Shown here piece by piece: positions 1-5,564 of a stretch of DNA of 6,985 nucleotides. Source of the stretch: Gammaproteobacteria bacterium. Its GTDB lineage: Bacteria > Pseudomonadota > Gammaproteobacteria > SZUA-152. How positions within the stretch are numbered: the stretch's first letter is position 1; each line of letters begins with the position of its first letter. The notes beneath the pieces were generated by a model. The model was not told where the DNA came from. It did no database searches and saw nothing but the letters and a program-made list of their open reading frames with translations. The stretch lies in NCBI GenBank assembly GCA_003229995.1, contig QIGJ01000148.1, positions 1 through 6,985 of the forward strand, in the 5' to 3' direction. The position numbers were made by a program, and so were the translations under genes.

Positions 1-99
1 GAAGACGGGCTGAAGCCGGGATGCAAAACAGGGAAGTTATTTCGTGCACGTTCCTAAGTTAAGCTGATTCTTCTGCTTGTTGTAGGTTGGTGGTGAGTC

Positions 100-131
100 G
101 TAGGGTGGGCACAAAAACATGCCCACCCTAC
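100..131. repeat. Perfect 12-bp inverted repeat, REP-like palindrome
   Basis: The arms gtagggtgggca (100-111) and tgcccaccctac (120-131) are exact reverse complements around an 8-base loop, caaaaaca. The stem is GC-rich and would be stable in RNA or single-stranded DNA. No T-run follows on either strand, so it is a poor intrinsic terminator. GTAGGGTGGGC/GCCCACC palindromes recur between genes in many proteobacterial genomes, so I read this as one copy of a dispersed REP-like element. The family assignment is from memory and cannot be tested on a single copy. Confidence 0.7.
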
Positions 132-248
132 ATTTGGATTCAATTGCTTTACTTTATACCTCCAGACAATGGATAAAAAACACCTGCGAAAACCGCAAGC
201 TCACCGTCAAGCTGGATCAAGCAGGAGTTTTGGCTTAACTTGATGACA

Positions 249-277
249 TTGACGATTTAGCGCTACCCATATTCAAT
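249..277 (+). promoter_or_regulatory. Candidate sigma70-type promoter for the lptE operon
   Basis: A TTGACG hexamer (249-254, 5 of 6 matches to TTGACA) is separated by exactly 17 bases from TTCAAT (272-277, 4 of 6 matches to TATAAT). The surroundings are AT-rich. Transcription would start near 284 and leave a leader of about 74 bases before lptE. This is the best-spaced pair I found in the gene-free region. The match is moderate and is not experimental evidence. A second AT-rich run, TATATT at 295-300, has no properly spaced -35 partner. Confidence 0.4.
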
Positions 278-357
278 TTACATTTAATCTCTTTTATATT
301 CTGGCAGACTGAAGTTCGCCACTCCCCCTGGTCACCCGAACCACGTACAATCCACTA

Positions 358-858
358 ATGCGTTACTTATTGCTATTGACACTATTGCTATCACTCACCG
401 CCTGCGGTTTTCAGTTGCGCGGTTCAGTGCAGTTACCACCAGAGCTGACTGAAATGGCCTTGCGCGATGCCAGTCCGGCAACGGACATCTTGCCCGAACT
501 GCGTCGTGCGTTGAAAAACCAAAAAATCCGCCTCATCGAGACGGCACCATTGGTATTGCAGTTAAAGGCAGAGCAATACGGCAAGCGGGTGCTGTCGGTG
601 GATTCATCCGGTCGCGCACAGGAATATGGCTTAAGCTATATGCTACGCTTTTCCATGCAAGGTAATGATGGTGTGGTGTGGTTGACGGAACAAACAGTAA
701 CGGAGTCTCGTGATCTGCGTTTTGACGCCAATGCCGTGCTGGGTACCGCCAGTGAAGAGACATTATTAAAAACAGAAATGCGTCGTGATGCGGTGTTACA
801 AATTTTGCGTCGATTACAGAAAGCCAAAATACAGACACCAGCACCGGAGTCGAAATGA
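358..858 (+). CDS. lptE: LPS-assembly lipoprotein LptE (RlpB)
   Basis: LptE is an outer-membrane lipoprotein that plugs the LptD barrel and helps place lipopolysaccharide on the cell surface. The 166-residue protein opens with a short lipoprotein signal: MRY, a hydrophobic Leu-rich run (residues 4-13) and the lipobox L13-T14-A15-C16. Cys16 would be lipidated, and Gly17 at +2 rather than Asp fits outer-membrane sorting. The mature start CGFQLRG is typical of LptE. The rest fits the LptE fold in length and character and ends in a Lys/Pro tail. It is somewhat shorter than the E. coli protein (about 193), which has a longer variable C-terminus. No Shine-Dalgarno site precedes the ATG, but the signal peptide fixes this start. 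The stop overlaps the holA start by 4 bases (ATGA), as expected for the common lptE-holA pair. Confidence 0.93.
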   Translation: MRYLLLLTLLLSLTACGFQLRGSVQLPPELTEMALRDASPATDILPELRRALKNQKIRLIETAPLVLQLKAEQYGKRVLSVDSSGRAQEYGLSYMLRFSMQGNDGVVWLTEQTVTESRDLRFDANAVLGTASEETLLKTEMRRDAVLQILRRLQKAKIQTPAPESK

Positions 859-1874
859 AAATTTTCCCGGACAAGCTCGAAGCACAGTTAAAAAATACTC
901 TGCTGCCTATTTATTTTTTCAGTGGTGACGAACCTCTGCAACTGGATGAAGCCGCTGATGCAGTACGTCGTCATGCCCGCGAGCAAGGTTTCAGTGAGCG
1001 CGAGGTGATGCACGTTGAAAAAGGTTTTGACTGGAACGAACTGCTGATGGCCAGCAATGCCTTGTCGCTGTTTGCTGAAAAGCGAGTGATCGATTTGCGT
1101 CTGCCCTCGGGCAAACCGGGCAAGGAGGGTGGTGCGGCACTGGTGGAATATGCCGAACGCCCGCCAGAGGACACGGTGTTGCTTGTCAGTAGTGGCAAGG
1201 TGGATAAACGCTCGCAATCAGCGAAATGGTACAAAGCGTTAGATAAGGTGGGTGCGACCCTGCAAGTGTGGCCAGTGGAAGCAGCAGAGATGCCGCGCTG
1301 GTTGGATCAGCGTCTGCGTTCCCGGGGGTTGCAACCGGATCGGGACTCAGTGCGTATTATTGCCGAACGGGTGGAAGGTAATTTGTTGGCAGCAGCGCAG
1401 GAAGTGGACAAACTGGTACTACTTAATGGCACGGGTCCGCTGTCTGCAGAACAGGTGGAAGCCGCAGTGGCTGACAGTGCCCGTTTTGATGTTTTCGGGT
1501 TGGTGGATGCCACCCTGATGGGGGATACGCCGCGACTGATACGCATGTTGGACGGTTTGCGTGGCGAGGGTGTGGAGCCCATATTAGTGCTGTGGGCGTT
1601 GACCCGCGAGCTGCGCAATCTTGCCGATATGGCGACGCAAATCGAAAGTGGCAAAGGTATGGATAGCGTACTGGCCCGTGTCTGGGGCAAGCGTAAGGGA
1701 CCGGTGAAGATTGGGTTGCAACGCCATAATCGTGTACGTTGGCAACAGATGTTGCGTCGTGCTGCGCGGCTGGATCGTGTAATAAAAGGTGCAGCATCGG
1801 GCAACGCCTGGGATGAGTTGTTACAATTGACGCTATTGATGGCCGGGGTGCCGTTGTTTCGAGCGACCGGTTGA
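855..1874 (+). CDS. holA: DNA polymerase III subunit delta (clamp loader)
   Basis: HolA is the delta subunit of the clamp loader. It opens the beta sliding clamp so that it can be loaded on primed DNA. The protein has 339 residues, close to E. coli HolA (343). It has the N-terminal LPIYFFSGDEPL segment (17-28) and no Walker A ATP-binding loop, as expected because delta is AAA+-like but does not hydrolyse ATP. S71-L72-F73 in NALSLFAEKR matches the beta-clamp-binding Leu-Phe of the family. The middle segment VEGNLLAAAQEVDKL and the C-terminal collar segment with AWDELLQLTLL are also family-like. The start is set by the ATGA overlap with lptE and by a good Shine-Dalgarno sequence, GGAG at 846-849, five bases upstream. 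Translation is probably coupled to lptE. Nothing looks broken. Confidence 0.95.
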   Translation: MKIFPDKLEAQLKNTLLPIYFFSGDEPLQLDEAADAVRRHAREQGFSEREVMHVEKGFDWNELLMASNALSLFAEKRVIDLRLPSGKPGKEGGAALVEYAERPPEDTVLLVSSGKVDKRSQSAKWYKALDKVGATLQVWPVEAAEMPRWLDQRLRSRGLQPDRDSVRIIAERVEGNLLAAAQEVDKLVLLNGTGPLSAEQVEAAVADSARFDVFGLVDATLMGDTPRLIRMLDGLRGEGVEPILVLWALTRELRNLADMATQIESGKGMDSVLARVWGKRKGPVKIGLQRHNRVRWQQMLRRAARLDRVIKGAASGNAWDELLQLTLLMAGVPLFRATG

Positions 1875-1946
1875 TTGAACACGCAGGAAAATCAGCTTAA
1901 TTTAATAGCAGTGAGTGCCCACCGGAGAAAGAAGCGTTTATAAACA

Positions 1947-3203
1947 ATGGATATTAAGCAATACATGACTGAGGTGGGACAACAGGCCCGCACCGCTTCG
2001 CGCGTTTTGGCGCGTGCCGACACCAAGGCGAAGAATGTCGCGTTGCTGCATATTGCCGATACGATGATGGCCGCGCAGACGGTGCTTGTTGCCGAGAATG
2101 CCCGGGATTTGGAGCAGGGCAAACAGGACGGGCTCGATGCCGCGCTGCTGGACCGGCTGGCACTTAATGCCGAACGCATCGCGGGTATGGCGGAAGGTTT
2201 GCGCCAGATTGCAGCACTGCCTGATCCCGTGGGCGAAATCAGTGATCTCAACTACCGTCCCTCCGGTATTCAGGTGGGCAAGATGCGCGTGCCGCTGGGC
2301 GTCATCGGCATTATCTACGAATCACGTCCCAATGTGACCGCAGATGCTGCGGCATTGTGTCTGAAGTCTGGCAATGCCGCGATTTTGCGCGGCGGTTCCG
2401 AGGCCAAATATTCCAATCAGGCCATTGCTACCGTGATTCACGCCGGACTGGAAAAGGCCAAGTTACCACAGGATGCGGTGCAGGTGATTGCCACCACAGA
2501 TCGTGCTGCAGTGGGTGAGCTGATTACCATGCCGCAGTTCGTGGATGTCATTGTGCCGCGTGGTGGCAAAGGACTCATCGAGCGCATCAGTGCCGAAGCC
2601 AGAGTGCCAGTGATCAAACATTTGCACGGTGTGTGTCATGTATACATTGATGGCGAAGCTGATCTCGACAAGGCAGTGGCGATTGCTTTCAATGCTAAAT
2701 GTCATCGTTATGGTGTGTGTAATGCGATGGAAACGTTACTGGTGGACGCATCGGTGGCTGCTGTCGTGTTGCCGCGTCTGGCCACTGAATATGCGAAAGA
2801 AAATGTTGAACTGCGCGGTTGCGTACACACTCGGGATATTTTATCCAGCATCAATGCCGCGAGCGACGAAGACTGGGACGAGGAATATCTCGCACCGGTT
2901 TTGTCGATTCGTGTGGTAGAGGGGTTGGACGGAGCCATTGCGCACATACACCGGCACAGTTCCGGTCATACTGAATCCATCGTCACTGAAAACTACACCC
3001 GTGCGCGGCGTTTTCTTGCTGAAGTGGATTCTGCATCGGTAATGGTTAATGCTTCCACACGTTTTGCCGATGGGTTTGAGTATGGGTTGGGTGCCGAAAT
3101 CGGTATCAGCACCGACAAAATTCATGTACGCGGGCCGGTAGGGCTCGAAGGGCTCACGTCGCAAAAATACATTGTGTTCGGTGATGGGCACATCAAAGGT
3201 TAA
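1947..3203 (+). CDS. proA: Gamma-glutamyl phosphate reductase
   Basis: ProA catalyses the second step of proline synthesis: NADPH-dependent reduction of gamma-glutamyl phosphate to glutamate semialdehyde, which cyclises to pyrroline-5-carboxylate. It normally works with the kinase ProB, which is not in this window. At 418 residues it is full length (E. coli 417). Visible family marks are [18 protein letters not shown] (114-131), NAAILRGG (143-150), the catalytic-cysteine segment [18 protein letters not shown] with the probable nucleophile Cys258, and the C-terminal [18 protein letters not shown] stretch. An in-frame TAA at 1941-1943 rules out a longer start. A GGAG at 1924-1927 is 19 bases away, too far for a normal ribosome site; Met7 at 1965 is a less likely alternative. 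The gene sits 72 bases after holA and 84 before nadD, so it may have its own expression control. Confidence 0.97.
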   Translation: MDIKQYMTEVGQQARTASRVLARADTKAKNVALLHIADTMMAAQTVLVAENARDLEQGKQDGLDAALLDRLALNAERIAGMAEGLRQIAALPDPVGEISDLNYRPSGIQVGKMRVPLGVIGIIYESRPNVTADAAALCLKSGNAAILRGGSEAKYSNQAIATVIHAGLEKAKLPQDAVQVIATTDRAAVGELITMPQFVDVIVPRGGKGLIERISAEARVPVIKHLHGVCHVYIDGEADLDKAVAIAFNAKCHRYGVCNAMETLLVDASVAAVVLPRLATEYAKENVELRGCVHTRDILSSINAASDEDWDEEYLAPVLSIRVVEGLDGAIAHIHRHSSGHTESIVTENYTRARRFLAEVDSASVMVNASTRFADGFEYGLGAEIGISTDKIHVRGPVGLEGLTSQKYIVFGDGHIKG

Positions 3204-3225
3204 GTAGTCATGCGTTACTACTTAA
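3200..3225. promoter_or_regulatory. Inverted repeat overlapping the proA stop codon
   Basis: TTAAGTAGT (3200-3208) and ACTACTTAA (3217-3225) are perfect 9-bp reverse complements around an 8-base loop, catgcgtt. The proA stop codon TAA (3201-3203) lies in the left arm. G-U pairing could extend the stem by two pairs. The stem is AT-rich and has no T-run after it, so it does not look like an intrinsic terminator. A second small dyad, ACACA-gaa-TGTGT, follows at 3230-3242. It could be a regulator-binding site, an mRNA stabilising hairpin or chance. The structure is seen directly; the function is unknown. Confidence 0.45.
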
Positions 3226-3287
3226 TTAAACACAGAATGTGTCATCTTGAAATTTAGCGATTCTATTTCTGCAACCCGGTACCGTTC

Positions 3288-4007
3288 ATGATCGGTATCT
3301 TCGGTGGTACTTTCGACCCCGTGCATTTTGGTCATCTGCGTCCAGCGCTGGATGTGAAGCAGGCGTTGGGACTGGATGAGATGCGCATGATTCCCGCTTT
3401 TAAACCACCGCATCGGACACAGCCAGTGGCCAACCCCGGACAACGCCTGACCATGTTACGCGCTGCGGTGGGTGATGAGCCGGATCTACAGGTTGATCAT
3501 CGTGAAATGCTGCGTGAAGGGGAGTCTTTTATGGTGGACACCCTGGTTTCACTGCGCGCTGAGTCTGGCGATAAACCGTTGTGCTTAGTGTTGGGGGCAG
3601 ATGCTTTTTTGACGTTAGACGAGTGGCATCGTTGGCAGGAAATTCCAAAACTGGCGCACATCGTGGTGACCCATCGTCCCGGTTGGCAACTGAACATGAA
3701 TACGGCAAGTCCGAAACTACAGGCATTGTGGCGTGAACACCAGGTGACGGACAATGCCGAACTTGCTGCCAGTCCGGCAGGCAAAATCATGTTGCAGGTG
3801 GTGACGGCGTTGGAAATTTCCGCGACACAGATTCGTGCTCTGATAGCCGCCGGTAAGAGTCCACGTTATTTGTTGCCCGATACGGTGTGGAACCTGATTC
3901 GCATGCACAGCTTGTATGGGTTTGCGGCGACAGATAATCCGACAGAAACAAAGATAAAAACCAGATCTGGTAATAACAGAAACAGAACTCTTAGGGTAAA
4001 TAAATGA
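3288..4007 (+). CDS. nadD: Nicotinate-nucleotide adenylyltransferase with C-terminal tail
   Basis: NadD joins nicotinate mononucleotide and ATP to give deamido-NAD, the step before NAD synthetase in NAD synthesis. The nucleotidyltransferase fold is clear: [14 protein letters not shown] at the N-terminus with the HxGH motif (H13-H16), PPHR (40-43), the LGAD segment with D105, and ISATQIR (177-183), which closes the ATP site. The core ends around Leu209-Tyr210, where the E. coli protein (213 residues) also ends. A polar, basic tail of 29 residues (211-239) follows. All four Arg codons in the tail are AGA or AGG, whereas all 14 in the core are CGN, so the tail looks like former intergenic sequence read through to the rsfS overlap. 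The ATG has no clear Shine-Dalgarno site, but the family N-terminus fixes it. The stop overlaps rsfS by 4 bases, which suggests coupled translation. Confidence 0.95.
   Translation: MIGIFGGTFDPVHFGHLRPALDVKQALGLDEMRMIPAFKPPHRTQPVANPGQRLTMLRAAVGDEPDLQVDHREMLREGESFMVDTLVSLRAESGDKPLCLVLGADAFLTLDEWHRWQEIPKLAHIVVTHRPGWQLNMNTASPKLQALWREHQVTDNAELAASPAGKIMLQVVTALEISATQIRALIAAGKSPRYLLPDTVWNLIRMHSLYGFAATDNPTETKIKTRSGNNRNRTLRVNK
3960..3971. repeat. 12-bp perfect palindrome in the nadD tail
   Basis: ACCAGATCTGGT is an exact self-complementary 12-mer with no loop, centred on a BglII-type AGATCT. It lies inside the nonconserved 3' end of nadD, 33 bases before the rsfS start. Being loopless, it is better suited to binding a dimeric protein as duplex DNA than to forming an RNA hairpin. 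No regulator can be named, and a palindrome of this length can arise by chance. Confidence 0.35.
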
Positions 4008-4357
4008 AGGTAGACGAATTAACTCAACTTGCTTTTGATGCGCTGGATGATTTGAAAGCGGTGGATATCAAGATGCTGGATGTGCGTGAAAAAACCAATG
4101 TCACGGATGTGATGGTGATTGCCACCGGCACGTCGGCCCGGCATGTGAAATCATTGGCAGACAATGTCATTGTCAAAGCCAAACAGAACGGTGAAACACC
4201 CATGGGTATCGAGGGTGAAGACACGGGTGAATGGGTGTTGGTGGACCTGGGTGATGTTGTCGTGCATGTTTTGCAGGCGGAAACCCGTGATTTTTATCAG
4301 TTGGAAAAATTATGGGGCACGGAACCTATGAGTCACTCCGAGTCATCTAATGGTTAA
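4004..4357 (+). CDS. rsfS: Ribosomal silencing factor RsfS
   Basis: RsfS (Iojap/DUF143 family) binds ribosomal protein uL14 on the large subunit and blocks joining of the subunits, lowering translation in starvation and stationary phase. The 117-residue protein carries the family core: [20 protein letters not shown] (23-42), [13 protein letters not shown] (43-55), [23 protein letters not shown] (about 68-90) and the final YQLEKLW (98-104). A 13-residue Ser-rich tail follows that the 105-residue E. coli protein lacks. The ATG overlaps the nadD stop (ATGA), and TTAGGG at 3991-3996 is a plausible ribosome site seven bases upstream. The nadD-rsfS-rlmH order is widely conserved. Confidence 0.95.
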   Translation: MKVDELTQLAFDALDDLKAVDIKMLDVREKTNVTDVMVIATGTSARHVKSLADNVIVKAKQNGETPMGIEGEDTGEWVLVDLGDVVVHVLQAETRDFYQLEKLWGTEPMSHSESSNG

Positions 4358-4383
4358 TGAGCTGTTTTGTGATTAACTGACTC

Positions 4384-4851
4384 GTGCGCATTGTATTGAT
4401 TGCTGTTGGCAACAAAATGCCTGCCTGGGTGGAGCAGGGTTACCAGGAGTATGCACGCAGATTACCCGTGGATTGTTCGTTGCAACTGGTGGAAATTCCC
4501 GCTGGCAAACGCGGTAAAGGCGCAGACATTACCCGTATCACCCGACAGGAAGGTGAAAAAATGCTGACCGCAGTACCTCGGGGAGCACATATCGTTACCC
4601 TGGAAGTGACCGGTCGTGCCTGGACGACCGAAAATTTATCAGCCGAGCTGGATGGCTGGTTGCACGACGGTCGTGATGTCGTGCTGTTAGTGGGTGGCCC
4701 TGAAGGTTTGGCAGCGGAATGTGTGGCGCAGGCCGGGCAGCGCTGGTCGCTATCCAATCTTACGCTGCCGCATCCGCTGGTGCGTGTTGTGGTGGCAGAA
4801 CAACTTTACCGAGCCTGGAGTATTTTGCAAAACCATCCTTACCACCGCTAA
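4384..4851 (+). CDS. rlmH: 23S rRNA (pseudouridine1915-N3)-methyltransferase RlmH
   Basis: RlmH is a SPOUT-family methyltransferase that uses S-adenosylmethionine to methylate N3 of pseudouridine 1915 in helix 69 of 23S rRNA, acting on assembled 70S ribosomes. The 155-residue length equals that of E. coli RlmH. Motifs seen are the N-terminal [22 protein letters not shown] (38-49), the cofactor-knot loop GGPEGL (104-109), [12 protein letters not shown] (123-134), and the C-terminal NHPYHR (150-155), whose Tyr-His-Arg end is important for catalysis in the family. The start is GTG: an in-frame TGA lies at 4378-4380, and the next ATG (Met12) would remove the first beta strand. No Shine-Dalgarno site is evident. 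It follows rsfS by 26 bases and is very likely in the same transcript. Confidence 0.97.
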   Translation: MRIVLIAVGNKMPAWVEQGYQEYARRLPVDCSLQLVEIPAGKRGKGADITRITRQEGEKMLTAVPRGAHIVTLEVTGRAWTTENLSAELDGWLHDGRDVVLLVGGPEGLAAECVAQAGQRWSLSNLTLPHPLVRVVVAEQLYRAWSILQNHPYHR

Positions 4852-4859
4852 AATCGGTG
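4843..4859. other. Small stem-loop around the rlmH stop codon
   Basis: CACCG (4843-4847) pairs with CGGTG (4855-4859) around a seven-base loop that contains the rlmH stop codon TAA (4849-4851). The stem is only five pairs and has no T-run directly after it; the TTTTTT at 4884-4889 is too far away for a standard intrinsic terminator. The rest of the 84-base gap to maf (4852-4935) shows no clear promoter. The role is unknown and chance is possible. Confidence 0.25.
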
Positions 4860-4935
4860 ATCTCTGTGTTAAATACCCGGTAATTTTTTAAAACAGCGTG
4901 TTTTGAGCGCCTAATTCACATTGAAATGATGCCCC

Positions 4936-5553
4936 ATGTGCCTGCCCGATTTATACCTTGCTTCTGCTTCCCCTCGTCGCCGTGAATTATTGGCACAAAT
5001 CGGTTTAAGGGTTGGTGTTGTTCCACCCTCGGTGGAGGAGCACTTGCTCGACAATGAATCCCCCGAAAATTACGTGCAGCGTCTGGCTCTGGAGAAGGCG
5101 CAAGCAGGATTGCTGATCGTCGCTGCGAACCGACAACGCCCCGTGCTAGGGGCTGATACGGCAGTGGTGGTGGATAACAGGATTTTGGGCAAGCCTGAGG
5201 ATGAAGCTGAGGCTCTGATGATGTTGAGACAATTGTCGGGACGTACGCACCGGGTTTTATCGGCAGTAGCCGTGGTGGGAAAAGACAATCTCGGGCAAGA
5301 TAGGGTTGAAGTATGCATGAACCAAAGTCGGGTGCGGTTTCGGCGTATTGACGAACAGGAATGCCTGGCTTATTGGCATACTGGCGAACCGGCAGATAAA
5401 GCCGGTGCCTATGGGATTCAAGGGCTGGCAGCCGTGTTTATCGCCCACCTTGAAGGCAGTTATTCAGGAGTGATGGGATTGCCATTACTTGAAACCAGCG
5501 AACTCTTGTACCGATTTGGCATCAAAGTGTTACGCAAAAATGATAAGGATTAA
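4936..5553 (+). CDS. maf: Maf family nucleoside triphosphate pyrophosphatase (YhdE type, dTTP/UTPase)
   Basis: Maf proteins hydrolyse nucleoside triphosphates to monophosphates plus pyrophosphate. The YhdE subgroup prefers dTTP, UTP and modified pyrimidine nucleotides, which gives a nucleotide house-cleaning role and, in some bacteria, a link to septum formation. The 205-residue protein has the opening [14 protein letters not shown] with the phosphate-binding S10-x-S12-P-R14-R15, LGADT (71-75) with the probable catalytic Asp74, GKP with Lys86, and D154-K155-AGAYGIQG. This last motif marks the YhdE group rather than Yce[15 protein letters not shown] near the end is also typical. An in-frame TGA at 4927-4929 forces the ATG at 4936. 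No Shine-Dalgarno site is visible. Adjacency to rng, also seen in E. coli (yhdE-rng), supports the call. Substrate preference is inferred from subgroup resemblance. Confidence 0.93.
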   Translation: MCLPDLYLASASPRRRELLAQIGLRVGVVPPSVEEHLLDNESPENYVQRLALEKAQAGLLIVAANRQRPVLGADTAVVVDNRILGKPEDEAEALMMLRQLSGRTHRVLSAVAVVGKDNLGQDRVEVCMNQSRVRFRRIDEQECLAYWHTGEPADKAGAYGIQGLAAVFIAHLEGSYSGVMGLPLLETSELLYRFGIKVLRKNDKD

Positions 5554-5564
5554 TAAACAGCATC

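Larger units (their letters stand above)
1..357. other. Gene-free leader region upstream of lptE
   Basis: I see no supportable gene here on either strand. The left edge is open in two + frames, but they stop at 55-57 and 60-62, and neither short tail resembles LeuS, the gene that often precedes lptE in gammaproteobacteria. The region contains a perfect palindrome (100-131), a nearby imperfect copy of its left arm (gtaggttgg at 82-90 against gtagggtgg at 100-108), direct repeats of caagct at 196-201 and 208-213, and a candidate promoter at 249-277. It therefore looks like an intergenic stretch with repeat debris and the operon promoter. If leuS exists upstream, it is separated from lptE by at least about 300 bases. 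Confidence 0.7.

Noticed and set aside
169..240. Small open frame ATG at 169-171 to TGA at 238-240 (24 codons including the stop)
   Set aside because: It has no ribosome-binding site and no recognisable product. An overlapping frame looks more protein-like, and neither is supportable as a gene.
1307..1882. Long minus-strand open frame of 191 codons opposite holA
   Set aside because: It lies entirely over the well-supported holA, is rich in Ser/Arg/Thr as expected from antisense reading of a gene, and shows no family features.
1875..1906. Possible promoter for proA (TTGAAC at 1875-1880 with TAATTT at 1898-1903 or TTTAAT at 1901-1906)
   Set aside because: The 17-base-spaced pair has only 3 of 6 matches in the -10, and the better -10 lies 20 bases from the -35. 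It is too weak to list as a feature.
1916..1923. TGCCCACC in the holA-proA gap, matching the right arm of the palindrome at 100-131
   Set aside because: Only eight bases match and no opposing arm is nearby. It is probably chance.
3247..3275. TTGAAA at 3247-3252 as a -35 for a nadD promoter
   Set aside because: The hexamer 17 bases downstream is TGCAAC, and no acceptable -10 occurs at 16-18 base spacing.
4869..4890. Possible intrinsic terminator in the rlmH-maf gap because of the TTTTTT at 4884-4889
   Set aside because: The sequence before the T-run (taaatacccggtaa) can pair only with a loop of about one base. There is no usable GC-rich stem directly before the Ts.
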